From Marchantia polymorpha subsp. ruderalis (lineage: Eukaryota; Streptophyta; Marchantiopsida; Marchantiales; Marchantiaceae), in the NCBI GenBank assembly GCA_037833965.1, contig AP031353.1:9612501-9676500 (forward strand): 64,000 bases of DNA, written 5' to 3'. The translations under genes and the position numbers were made by a program. This document shows, one piece after another, positions 44,208 to 54,936 of this stretch. Numbering within the stretch: the first letter of the stretch is position 1; every line of letters begins with the position of its first letter. Under the pieces are notes generated by a model that did no database searches, had not been told where the DNA came from, and saw only the letters and a list, made by a program, of their open reading frames with translations.

Positions 44208-45689
44208 AGAAGTCTAGACTTGTTTGAAGAAGCTATGAACCAATCCATTTAGGGAGATGATGGATTGCCACTATCTCACATTCACAGAGCTGAAGATGGA
44301 AATGATAAGCCACCGCTGATATTTCATGTTTTGAAAGAAAGGATTAAACATTTTCCTCTTCACGTGTTTGACTATGAAATTTGCTTTATGCTAACTGCCA
44401 TCGTGCGAAGACATGTATATTTGAAGGTGTGTAAGCTGTCAAGCACAAAACAGAGCTCGTCCATGGGGGAACGAGGGCTCTCAATTGATTCATACAGACT
44501 GACATTCTGGACAGCGGCCATTGCAGATCAGTGCACTGCCGGATGCTAGAAAGTCGAGAAGATTTGACGAAATGAATTGAGACAGAATTCCTTGAGGTCA
44601 AGAAGGATGTTTCAGAAGTCCTCTGCCCTTAAACATGTGAAATTAACAGTGAGCTTCTTGACAACAACATTCAATTGTTCCACCCACACATATGTGGAGA
44701 AGTACTCCCATCAAACTGTGTAATTGGACACAAGATGAATACGGAATGTATTTCTGATGGACGATGATTGCAATAGCGTTATATTAAAATGCACTCTCGA
44801 TGTATTAAAAGTGCTAACCTTTCTACTTCAGTGAGAGATGCGGTAAAGTTAAGGTAATAGACCTAGAAGTTGTAGCAGGAATACAAAAATTCAGTGTTAA
44901 TGCTACCATGCTGGTTACTAAGTCCAGCATAAGTTCGAATCCTATTGGACTTACTCGTTCAATTTAAATCAATATTGATTCATCTCAATTAACAGCGAAC
45001 ATATAAGAAGTGATGTAAATTCTGCTTGAAAATGAATAAGAGAATGCACGATAGGGATATGTTAAATGTACAGGTATCAATCGTTCGAGGAATACTTCTT
45101 TGGGGCATATGTGCGTGTTCTGTATCAAATGTAAAAGGAAATCTAGGATTCTTATGGCAAAACTTGCAAATAGTTTATCGTGCATGATCCATTTGTTAGC
45201 GAATAATACCGCAGAAGTTGCAACCTCCTCTTGAGAGGCAAAGCAACACCTCTCTGCTATGCAATTTGCGAAATTAAAGTGCGATTTGAAATCCGACAGA
45301 GTCTAAGTTTTCATATAAGAGGGTCTACCTTAGAGGGCACCTCCTTGAGCAAAGGTGTCATCCCTTGTGATACATGAAGCATGTATGTCTAATTTACACA
45401 CAACACTACCACTCTTCCTTCAACCGGAAGTTCTGAAAATCATGTGTCTTGGTGTACTTTGATAGCCTCTGGACATTCTTGAACAAGAAATTGTGTAGGA
45501 GCGCAGGTTCCGACATAATTGAGAGAGTGTACACATTATACATATACACGTCTATACATTAATCAGATAGTGGTAGGCTTGAGTGAAGAGAGAGAGAGAG
45601 ATGGTAGCTGTTGTAGCATGTAGGCATGCTCGTCACCTGAAAGTTCTGAATCACATGAGTTCATGACCTGTTTCGCACGCAACTTCCAG
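44208..45689. other. Intergenic sequence between U1 and U3; no gene seen
   Basis: The first 600 bp (to about 44800) match U3 at 47465-48010. The rest has no match that I recognised in the window. Frames are under 95 codons. A GA microsatellite lies near 45584-45600. Confidence 0.6.
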
Positions 45690-46445
45690 TATCTGTTTCA
45701 CTTCGTCAGTAGATTCCTTTGTGTATCCCAGCTGAACCAGCGGTGCTTGCCCCACAAGATCGATGATTCCCCTCGTGACTTCAACGAGTTTCTTCGAGGT
45801 GGATCTGTTCTTCACGAGTCAGTGTCAAGAAGTGCTCGTCAGCTTGTGCTCTGATATCCTCAAATGCACGATCAACTGTGATGGTTCCATATGGTATGCC
45901 ATAGTTGTTGCTAGGGGTGTTGACTGTCACCCGTGTGATCCGAGAGAGGTCAGCACAGTGAACTTCGTGTATCAGATCACTTTGCAATTGATTTGCGTTC
46001 TTCATGCTCTCTTGCAGATCAGCCAGTATCTTATTCTGTTCGTCAGTAGTCTCCTTCGTGTATCCCAGCTGAACTAGCGGTGCTTGCCCCACAAGATCGG
46101 TGATTCCCCTAGTCACTTCAACGAGTTTCTTGGAGATGGATCTGTTCTTCACGATGTTCCATGGCCTGGATCCCTGGCTGATGCACTCACGCACCACTAC
46201 TTCCGCTTCTTCCAGTCGGGATCGAGTTTCTCCAGCCACTCTGTTACAGGCGTTGACTTGTTCTGACCCTGCCCGATTTTTTAGCTATCACAAAGGAAAT
46301 GCACAAGTGGTGCCAAACCCTCAAGCAGTACGAGCAATGCTTTACAATTTTTGTTACGATCCACAGCTTGCCTGACTGCATCGGTCACTTCCTGCAGCAA
46401 CAGCTCGACTCCAAAGCCGATGTCAACGCTTACAAGCTCAGCCAT
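45690..46445 (-). pseudogene. NLR3: broken 5' fragment of an NLR, scrambled
   Basis: Reading from the ATG equivalent at 46445 (MAELVSVDIGFGVELLLQ), the RPW8-like region is recognisable but has an in-frame TAA just after FLCDS, where its relatives read AGC TCA, and a one-base loss near 46227 in the WLEKL region. The linker (ITRVTVNTPSNNYG, FEDIRAQADEHFLTL) is present to about 45820. It is then joined to a second, partial copy of the earlier coiled-coil segment (45817-45695). The whole NB-ARC and LRR parts are absent. The order shows rearrangement and not simple truncation. It is not expected to make a receptor. Confidence 0.9.
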
Positions 46446-47455
46446 TGCAACGTAATTGTTGTAGACTGCAGCTGCTCACTCGAGAGACAAACCGTATGGC
46501 CCCACACCTACAGACAAATTGCCTGGACAATGTGGTCCTCTGTAATTAGGGTCTGTAATTAGCATCTGTTTAGAACCTTCATGAGGAGACGAGTAATCGT
46601 CAGATAAATCAGAATTGGCGTCCTTATCAGTGACGAAGTACAGATGCTTCTGAGTGGGGTGTTTAGCAGAGGTACTTCGTTTCCACAGAAGAAATCAAAT
46701 TGACATGGTCGAGATTCTGATCACGTGTGTGCGGGCTAAAAACCTTGCCATCAGCGAAACTAAAAGTTTTTCTCGATTTTCTAGTTTAGTTCTCATCCGC
46801 GTCTGATGAGCATGTGGTTACCTGCGTGCTGGCTTGGTGCTGAATCGGTGTCCGTCGTCTCTTGTGCATAAACTTTCCTTCCCGTTATCGCTCGTATTCC
46901 ATCGACGAAGCTCACCGAGCGTGGAGGGCCATTGGAGCACGAGTGCACTCTGTGTGAGACAGGAGTGCGAATGCTCACATTGTCTGACAGTGTCCCCCGT
47001 TGACTTTTGAAGGAAGTGCGATAGTGTCCCCGTCTGACAAGACTTTTCACTGCTACTTGGATGGTTGCATATTTCCATGAAGTTTTGGTCTCTCGTCTTT
47101 AGTGGCTTGAGTGAAAAGTCTTTTAAGCGCCACCTGAGCACTTCGCTGTGGGTGGCTGTGTGTGTAAGTAGCGGAAACTCGTAACTTTCTAAGGCTTTTT
47201 TGCATAAGGGCACTGCGGCTACACCTAGGGGAGTTGTCAGATCTGACAATTCTTCCAACACTAGACCGCTGCCAAATCAAAGACAGCTCTATCCACGATT
47301 CTAGAAATTTCCAAAAGAGGTAAACAAAGGTCTCAATAAAACTTGCAGCTATTAGTACAAGGTCTGAAAGTAGCAGTTCTGATGTAGATTGGTTGAACAT
47401 ATTGCGGAAGAAGGAAAAGAACCAAGGGGATATGATTCATCTCTTTCTTGTGAAA
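46446..47455. repeat. U3 copy of the NLR upstream segment
   Basis: Bases 46446-46575 match the NLR1 upstream flank. The sequence then skips to the 40570-equivalent at 46580 and continues to 47044. In place of the 2.45 kb E1 element there are only about 60 bp, resembling an E1 interior phrase (GGTCTCTCGTCTTTA). After that the conserved flank resumes (about 47108). The small conserved frame is at 46793-47050 (85 codons, extended at its N-terminus). Confidence 0.75.
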
Positions 47456-47990
47456 GGGTATATGATAAGTCTACCCTTGTTTGAAGAAGTTGTGAACAAA
47501 TGCATTTAGAGAGATGAGCGATTAAGTCTAGCCCACATTCATAGAGCCGTAGATATATATGATAAGACATCGCTAATATTTCATGTTTTGAAAGAAAGTA
47601 TCAAACATATTAATCTTCACGAGTTCTACTTTGAAATGCTGCTTTATGCTAACACACGGAGACATGTATATTTGAAGGTGTGTACGCTGGCAAGTACAAA
47701 ACAGAGCTCATTCATGCGTGAACGAGGGCTCTCATACAGATTGACATACTCTACGGCAGCCTGATGCTAGAAAGTCAAAAAGATTGACCAAATGAGTTGA
47801 AAGTGAGTTCCTTGAGGTCAAGAAGGATGTTTCAAAATTTTTCTGAGCTTAAAAATGTGAAACTATCTATGAGCTTAGTGACATAAACATTCAATAGTTT
47901 CAGCCACAACATACGGGAAGAAGAATTTCCATCAAATTGTGTAACATGACACAAGATGAATACAGAAAATATTTCAGATGGATAATGATT
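47456..47990. repeat. U3 tail, matches U1 44208-44800
   Basis: Diverged but clearly colinear with the U1 sequence downstream of the MITE, including the empty MITE site at its start. It ends near 48000, where the AT-rich block B begins. No open frame of interest was seen. Confidence 0.65.
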
Positions 47991-48619
47991 GCAATAACGT
48001 TAAATTAATCACTCTGAAGAATCTTTTTGCTGATAATTTGTACGATTTGAATTGAGATTATACTCAAGAAATATATTTGAGATCATAAGTATTCTAAAGT
48101 TGAGTACATAGATCAATAGACAGTATATTTATTTTATGAATTAACTTGGGAATTAAAAGTTTAGCTAATGCATTCTTGATAGTTCACAGATCTGAATTCA
48201 TATGTAACAACTACAAAGTGTTTTAAAAGTAATGAGGTTTGTAAACATCTTTTGTTGATAAGAATTTTTAAAAAAATTAATCAAGATAGAGATATAATTA
48301 CATTATATTGAATTATCTATAATTTTCAAATGTTAGTCATCTGTGTGTTTGTTAAATAAGGATCGTATGTTAATTATTCCATCAATTAAAAATCACACGT
48401 TAACAATTTGTTTGCTTGTTAGTATGTTCTGCCACATCATCAATCCACTATAAGTGTAATAGATATTGGGGGTGAGATTTTATGATCTTGTATTTGTTGG
48501 TAAAATCTATGTAAAATAGATGAATGTTATTCTTGATACCTATCATTTTTTAATTTTATGTTTCATTTTTGAGTGAGCTTAACTTTTAAACTCTAGTGTC
48601 ACCGCTGTAAAAATATAAT

Positions 48620-49270
48620 AATGTTTATGAAATTAGTTATATTCACAAAGATCAATTTTAGCAAAAATAAACTACACAATAGTTATTATGATTTAACTTG
48701 ATAATTTTTGATGTATTATATATAATAAAATTATTCAATATAATTTCAAGAAATAGTGAAAATCCGTGTGAAAATATCTATTTCATCAATGAAAAATTTG
48801 AATATGCAAAGGATGTTAGGGTTTTAATAAAAGTTTGTTATAAATGATAAGTTGAGACTTTTTTAAAAAGTATGTTTAGACATGATAATGTAAATGAAAT
48901 AATAATCTTTGATAATCATGATGTATAATACAGACGCCATTTAAGATAAATATGAAAAGAATAGGTTCAAAAGTCTAAGTAAATATCAATATTATTCTAA
49001 ATGTTTAATTCTTGAAAGTTTGTTTTGGTAAAAATTTAGTCGTATAAAAATGTGTTGTTGAATATACAATTTGCATAAAAGATATCTTTTGTTTGCAATG
49101 CTTAATTTAAAACAAGCAGCAATATTTGACTGCGAAATATATTTTTTGATGCAAAGAAAAACGTATCTAGCATTGATATTGATATTGATATATAAATCAA
49201 TTTTGTGAGATTAATAATGATGATAAATCAACATATGTCAAAGATTTAAATAACAACAAATCTTTTTTCT
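48620..49270. repeat. Left arm of the block B inverted repeat
   Basis: The reverse complement of this stretch aligns with 52600-53225 and with block A 33080-33640. Landmark phrases, in order on the reverse strand, are a CAACATATGTTGATTTATCA-like string, GCAGTCAAATATTGCT, GACTTTTGAACCTATTC, CATCATGATTATC and GACTAATTTCATA-like AACTAATTTCATA. Divergence is substantial, so the arms are old. Confidence 0.7.
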
Positions 49271-51884
49271 GCGTTGATTAATTATACAAATCATACATCA
49301 ACACAAATATGGATATTATATTTATCCTTCTATCAAAGTTTCACAACAATCTCATATTTATAAAAATTTGATAAAACAACTTCATATGATTTTGAGTGAT
49401 TAGATTAAGTACATTTATTTTGTTGTCACAACTTTCAAAAATGAAATAGACCCAAATTTGTAGAATAGATTTTTTGTATATATTTGCAACAAACACATAC
49501 TTCAATCATCTTTGTTGAATGATATTAACTTATATATTTCAACGTGATTTTTGTGGTTATTTTTATATAAGTATCATAACTATAGGTTGAACTTCTTCCA
49601 AATCCATCAATTGTTATTGTCATGACAAAATCAAATTTGCTTAATTTGTTTCCTTATTTATTAGATTATTATAAGATAGTTAAATGGAAATTTAGATAAA
49701 ATGCTGTTCAAAATTATCTATAATTTAAAATGATGAATAATCTGTAGATGATTTTCCAAATTGTTCAATTTTATACCAAGATATGATATAATATATTGTT
49801 TCAGTTTTTTTTTTATTCCATTCATTTTTCATCTTCAATCAATGTCATAGAGTTTTTATGATTAATTTTTTTTTCATTTCATTTGCAATATGCTTATAAT
49901 AATTGATAATTTGTGCTTTGATGAATAAGTAACTTAACATGTTGTGTTGATTAATTTTCATATGTTTTTCACGTAAATTTGATAAAAATCATAACTCTTG
50001 CAAAAGTTTACAAAATTTTTGCAGTGTTACATAATTGATAACTTGTGTCTCAATCTTCTAAACATGAATCAAACCTTCAAAATGTATTTCATAAACCAAA
50101 TTTTTTTATATCAATTCATGAATTTAATTCATTCTTATTTCCAAAATACTTCATGAATTTTAGATCGGACAACATAATCTACATAAACATATATGATTAA
50201 TATTTTATATTAAATGCAATTGACTTTCTTGCAATTTGTTGTAGAGCTGAAATTGTGAATCTTTCTTATTCTTCCAACAATAAAATACATATTGATATGA
50301 ATGTACTTATCATAGAATGAATCAAAAATTTGATTATGATTTCATAAATCCTCATCAAAATTCAAACTTTGTTTAAATTTTGAACATCAGATGCATTGAA
50401 AAGACATTGAAATAGTTGCACATTGAGATTAAATCAAAAAATCAGAATGCACACGTATACTTAAAACAGAATAGATTTTGTTCAAAATTATTGATTATGT
50501 TGACAAAAAAATCTAAAATTTAGTTCTAAAAATTTTTTATTGTGTTAGCAAGAGCTTTTACAAACTGTATTATATATTGACAGATTAATTATAATTAAAG
50601 TAATCAAAGTTAAATGCAAATGTCAATTTCAATTATATGTAACATGTTTTACCAATCTCATATTTTGAAGGCTTTAATATACTTGACATATGTAATTTAA
50701 AGCTAATTGAAACAAAGTTGAAACACAAACATAATCAAACAACACATTGAGTGTGCACACAACACATCTTATTCAACACTAGTTGGATGAGTTTTTCAAA
50801 ATCAATGTATTGTTGCGTAGTATAATCATGACAATATTTGTCATGATTGTTACGTTGTAAAAATCATGACAAATAATGAGTCAAATTACTTTAGCAAATA
50901 CATATTTTTCAACATCAGTTGGTCGAGTTTTTTTAACATTGTGTTGCATAGTATAAATCATGATAAATAATCTTTTTCGATAATTTTTGAAAATATTTCT
51001 CACATAACCATCCTTCATTATTTGTGTATAGATATTTCAATTTATCTCAAGCTTAATTCTTAAATTTTAGAAATTAAATTGATATCAGATTTTGGTATGA
51101 AAAATAAATTTGAAATTATCATTAATAAAAATATATGATGTTCTTTTAAAGATGAGTCTTTAAAATTTGATTTCCAAGAGTCATTATTTACATACTTAAA
51201 TATCTTTATGAAGCTATGAGTTGAACATCAAATGCTTTTTACTCTTATCTTTTTCATCACCTAATGTTTCTTATCCACTAAGTTAAATTTTCACATATCA
51301 ATTACCAGCTCATGTTGCCAAGGGTATCAAATACTTGTTATCATAATGAGATCTATGTGAAAAAATTAACTCTAACTATAATCTCATAATTTAAAATACC
51401 AAACAGAAACAACATCAATTCAAAATATAATAAAATGGACTTTATTAAATTCAATATTTTACTTTAGCATGTATAATTTATTATTATTATTTTTTTAACA
51501 TAATCATAATCTCATTTCAAACATTTTTTTTTGAGATCTTCCATTCAATTATTTTTGAATCTTATATTCCAAATCGAGTGTAAACTAATTTTACATGGAC
51601 TGTTAGATAGAAGTTGGATCTTTTATCATATATCAATCTTATATTTATTCTAAAATGTAAAAAATGTAATATAAAATATCATTATATAAATTTCATACAT
51701 CATCATTTTCTTAGATGGATTATATGAAGCATAAATTTGACACTATAAAATAGTGTCACAAACTAATATAGTATTTTTGAATTTCATTTGACAATTATTT
51801 TTGACTTGATCATTTTTGCAACATATACAAATATTTGGTATTTTAAGAACTAATATTTGCACTTGAATATAACTCTGGACTTAA

Positions 51885-51918
51885 AATTTGTTTCATCATT
51901 GTAATGATGAAACAAATT
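51885..51918. repeat. Perfect hairpin, 16-bp arms and 2-nt loop
   Basis: Arm 51885-51900 (AATTTGTTTCATCATT) pairs exactly with 51903-51918 across GT. It lies in AT-rich block B. A smaller hairpin (GACACTAT / ATAGTGTC) lies nearby at about 51738-51757. Confidence 0.9.
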
Positions 51919-52599
51919 ATATGATTATATTTGAAACTAATTTAAAGACTTCCTAGATGTAGAGAATGAAAAGTGTAAGTTATAAGTCTACAAAACACTT
52001 ATAAGTTTGGTGTAGATAATTGTTTACCTGGCATGACGAAACAATACGCATGAAAATGATTGACAAGAAAAAAATTAATAATTTAAAAAGATGAATTATC
52101 ATTTTTCCATCATTAATTTTTTCTAACATTATGAAAATTAAGAACAAGACCACCAAAACCATCTATGTGATCTTGTATTCGTATATCATAATCTTTCATC
52201 TATAATCACTTTAGTATAAAAAAATAGAACTTATATGATGAATCTTTGCAATAAAATTGACTCACAAATTTTCAACAATAAAATATAATAATAATATTCA
52301 TTCATTTATTTCATGTAAAGATTTTTTAATTTAATATACAAATATTTACAACTTATGTTTTAAGATACTTCTGATTGTTGAAGATGAAGATTTTAGATAT
52401 CAACATATATCCAAACTTGTTATCTTTAGTTTGAATTTAAATTTACTATTTCAAAACAGATTGTTCATCGAATTTTATTTATGCTATATCTACTACTTCA
52501 AAATTCTATCAAATCCTAGATGTACTTTTTTTTGCATAATCTGTGCATAAAACTATTCTATTCATTCATAAAACCAATCCTTGAAATAAAATTTTTGTT

Positions 52600-53225
52600 C
52601 TTCTTGTAAACTTTGTGAAATTTTGATTTATCATTATGACTAGTGTCACAACATTAACAATCTTTTTCTATTATCACTGCTAGAATGTTTATGTTTGAAT
52701 CAAAAATAATTATTTGCATCCAAATATTGCTATTTACTTTAATTTGAACATTGCAAACACAAAATAAACTTTACACAACTCACTTCATCAACAATTCCAG
52801 TATTAGAAAGATTAGTTTTTTAAAAAATCAAGCTTTCAACAATTATTCACTTAGTGTGATCTAGATATTTACTAAGACTTTTGGACGTACTGATTTCATA
52901 TTATATGGTTTACATTTAATTCATCATGATTCTAGAAGGTTTTTATCTCACCTACATACCCATGTTTTAACATATTTTCACCAAAACTTCAACTGAACAA
53001 TAGCACAAATTGTTACATATACCCTAATATCATTTTTATATCCAAAATTTTTTTGATGAAAAAAATAATCTCACAACTCATTTTATTACTGATTGAGATT
53101 CTATTATGCAAGTCTTTATTTACAGTTTTTCAATAATTATCACAGTAAAGCATGATAATTACTGCATAACTTACTTTCACTAAGATTGATCTTGGTAGAT
53201 TTGACTAATTTCATAAAAATTATTA
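52600..53225. repeat. Right arm of the block B inverted repeat
   Basis: Partner of 48620-49270 in opposite orientation and direct relative of block A 33080-33640. Phrases seen include GATTTATCATTATGA, GCATCCAAATATTGCT, AGACTTTTGGACGTACT, TTCATCATGATTCT and GACTAATTTCATA. Confidence 0.7.
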
Positions 53226-54055
53226 TTTTTTAACATGTTAATAGACTTTGATAACATGTTAATTTTGATTAGTAAACATAAATCTAAGTTTGATTCAATC
53301 TAACTATTGAATTTTTAACTCCCTCATGTTAATACTAAAATTACTCTACTTTCATACTTTTCAACTATGAAAGTAATAAAAATTTTTAAAAGAAGTTTTA
53401 TTTTAGAATTTTGTATCTAATTTTATCAAAAAGATTATCCAATCATTTTGCTTAGATGATTTCAACTTCAATTAATAATTGTGATATCTTATGAATAACT
53501 ATTGTACTTTCATTCATTCGTATCATGATCATAGCTCGAGAATTATACAATTGCATCAAGAGTTGATGATTTCTAATACTTTTAATTTCTTCAATTTTTG
53601 TTGCATCGTCTTAAAAATAATTAAATCAAATTATCAATCAAATATCATAGATTTATTGATTTATTTTCTCATCACATAATTGAAACTAAGATGTCAAATT
53701 TTTACTAAAAACAATTGTATGTCATGATTAACAACTTTTAACATCAAAAATTCAATTAGAACTTTAACATTTAATGTCTAAAGTTGAAAAATTCAAAATC
53801 AATGAAATGAGCTTGCTTATTCCATACAAAATCAACGTCAACTAGATAAAATAAGATATCAGTAAATCAAGTAAAACAACTTCAGCATTTTAAAATTATG
53901 AAAATTTTAATCACGAATTTAGTTTTGAGTTATTCAAGTAATATAATCTACTTGGAACATTCTTAAAAATGATTAGATTCACATAAGGATTAGATTTGTT
54001 ACATGTCAAGTTCAATAACTACACCAGTATAACATTTAATTCAAAATGTGTACTT

Positions 54056-54910
54056 CAAATTTTCTAACGGGTTGCTGGCCCTCGGATCCCATCCAGCGAC
54101 CTATGTTGACTACGCTATGATGGTTGCAAAATATCGTCATTCATGTGAGAGCATCGATCCAGGTTTTGTGAGTATAACTTGAGAGGAAGAAATACTTTCT
54201 TCCTCTCAATTTAAAATTTAATATTCGTTTTCAGATAACTCAACTTGAAAACTTTACAAAATAAATTATCTACTATTAAACTGTCGGAGTTTGCATGCGA
54301 TTGTGCATATTTGACTTTTGTGCACATCTGCACTTTGGCTACCTAATTGCTCAGAGTTTCCGCCTAGATTCAACTCTGACTCTTACATCCATGTAAAGGT
54401 CATACTTTCTTGTCATGAGTTCTTAATCATTTTTGTAGTTGGACATTTAGATCCATTGGCTGGTATTGAGATGCAATGAAAGGGTCTTCGATCCAACATT
54501 TGGAGCACATTTAGCAAGCTTAGATCTATGGTCGTGTCTCATTCCATGGAGTTATTATTTACATGAAAAGCATCAATATACCTTCAGCAATACAATAGTT
54601 GCCACAAACTTCACTTGTAAGGATTTGGTATCGACTTACATTTGGAATCTGATCCCGCAACTTAACCAAATAATGCACTGAGTCCTCATCACTTGACTAA
54701 CGGTTAGTGCGGTGTTATCCTCGGAACTGAAACGAATGTGATGGGCAAATTCACGGATCAGTCAAAAGTTAGGGCTCTTCAGCTCCTCACCCCAAAATCT
54801 CACCGGTCCCGAAAATGGCGGAGTTAGCTAAAGCCTTGTTAAGAGAGATGCGAGCCGATAACGAGCTAGTAACCGGCATTCGGGAAGCGCAGAGAAACTT
54901 CCCCCTGGCT
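54056..54910. repeat. NLR2 3' flank, with a U2-only hairpin and filler insert
   Basis: This matches the NLR1 3' flank (35716-36424). It carries the hairpin at 54179-54209 and, next to the NLR2 stop, most of the 128-bp insert listed separately. It probably contains the NLR2 3' UTR. Confidence 0.65.
54179..54209. repeat. Perfect hairpin, 14-bp arms and 3-nt loop, only in U2
   Basis: Arm 54179-54192 (TTGAGAGGAAGAAA) pairs exactly with 54196-54209 across TAC. At the matching place in U1 (about 35850-35880) the left half reads ATTGAAGTCC and the right half CTTTCTTCGTCTCAG, so U1 has only an imperfect version. One arm appears to have been rewritten from the other. Confidence 0.9.
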
Positions 54911-54936
54911 TTAGCGAGCAGGATAGACTTTGCCTG
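54809..54936. other. 128-bp insert replacing 6 bp at the NLR2 3' end
   Basis: U1 reads CACCGGTC-AGACTC-TTATCGTCAGCC, while U2 has 128 unrelated bases in place of AGACTC (36427-36432). There is no target duplication. The insert is GC-richer than its surroundings and is open on the plus strand across its length (MAELAKALLREMRADNE... to ...LASRIDFA). On the minus strand it supplies new final codons and the TAA stop (54911-54913) of NLR2. Its source is not identified. Confidence 0.9.

Larger units (their letters stand above)
47991..54055. repeat. AT-rich block B, gene-free, with long inverted-repeat arms
   Basis: Six kilobases of very AT-rich DNA without frames above about 62 codons, colinear with block A from about 49300 to the NLR2 flank. 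Unlike block A, its left part (48620-49270) is a reverse-complement relative of its own right part (52600-53225). It could be one decayed element of about 4.6 kb with long terminal inverted repeats, or an inverted duplication. No transposase or other motif survives. Confidence 0.65.

Noticed and set aside
44907-44950. tRNA-like or SINE-like stretch (stem ATGCTGG/CCAGCAT followed by AGTTCGAATCC)
   Set aside because: The anticodon-like loop is 9 nt, the T-stem has a mismatch, and no acceptor or D-arm pairing can be found. At most a decayed tRNA-derived fragment.
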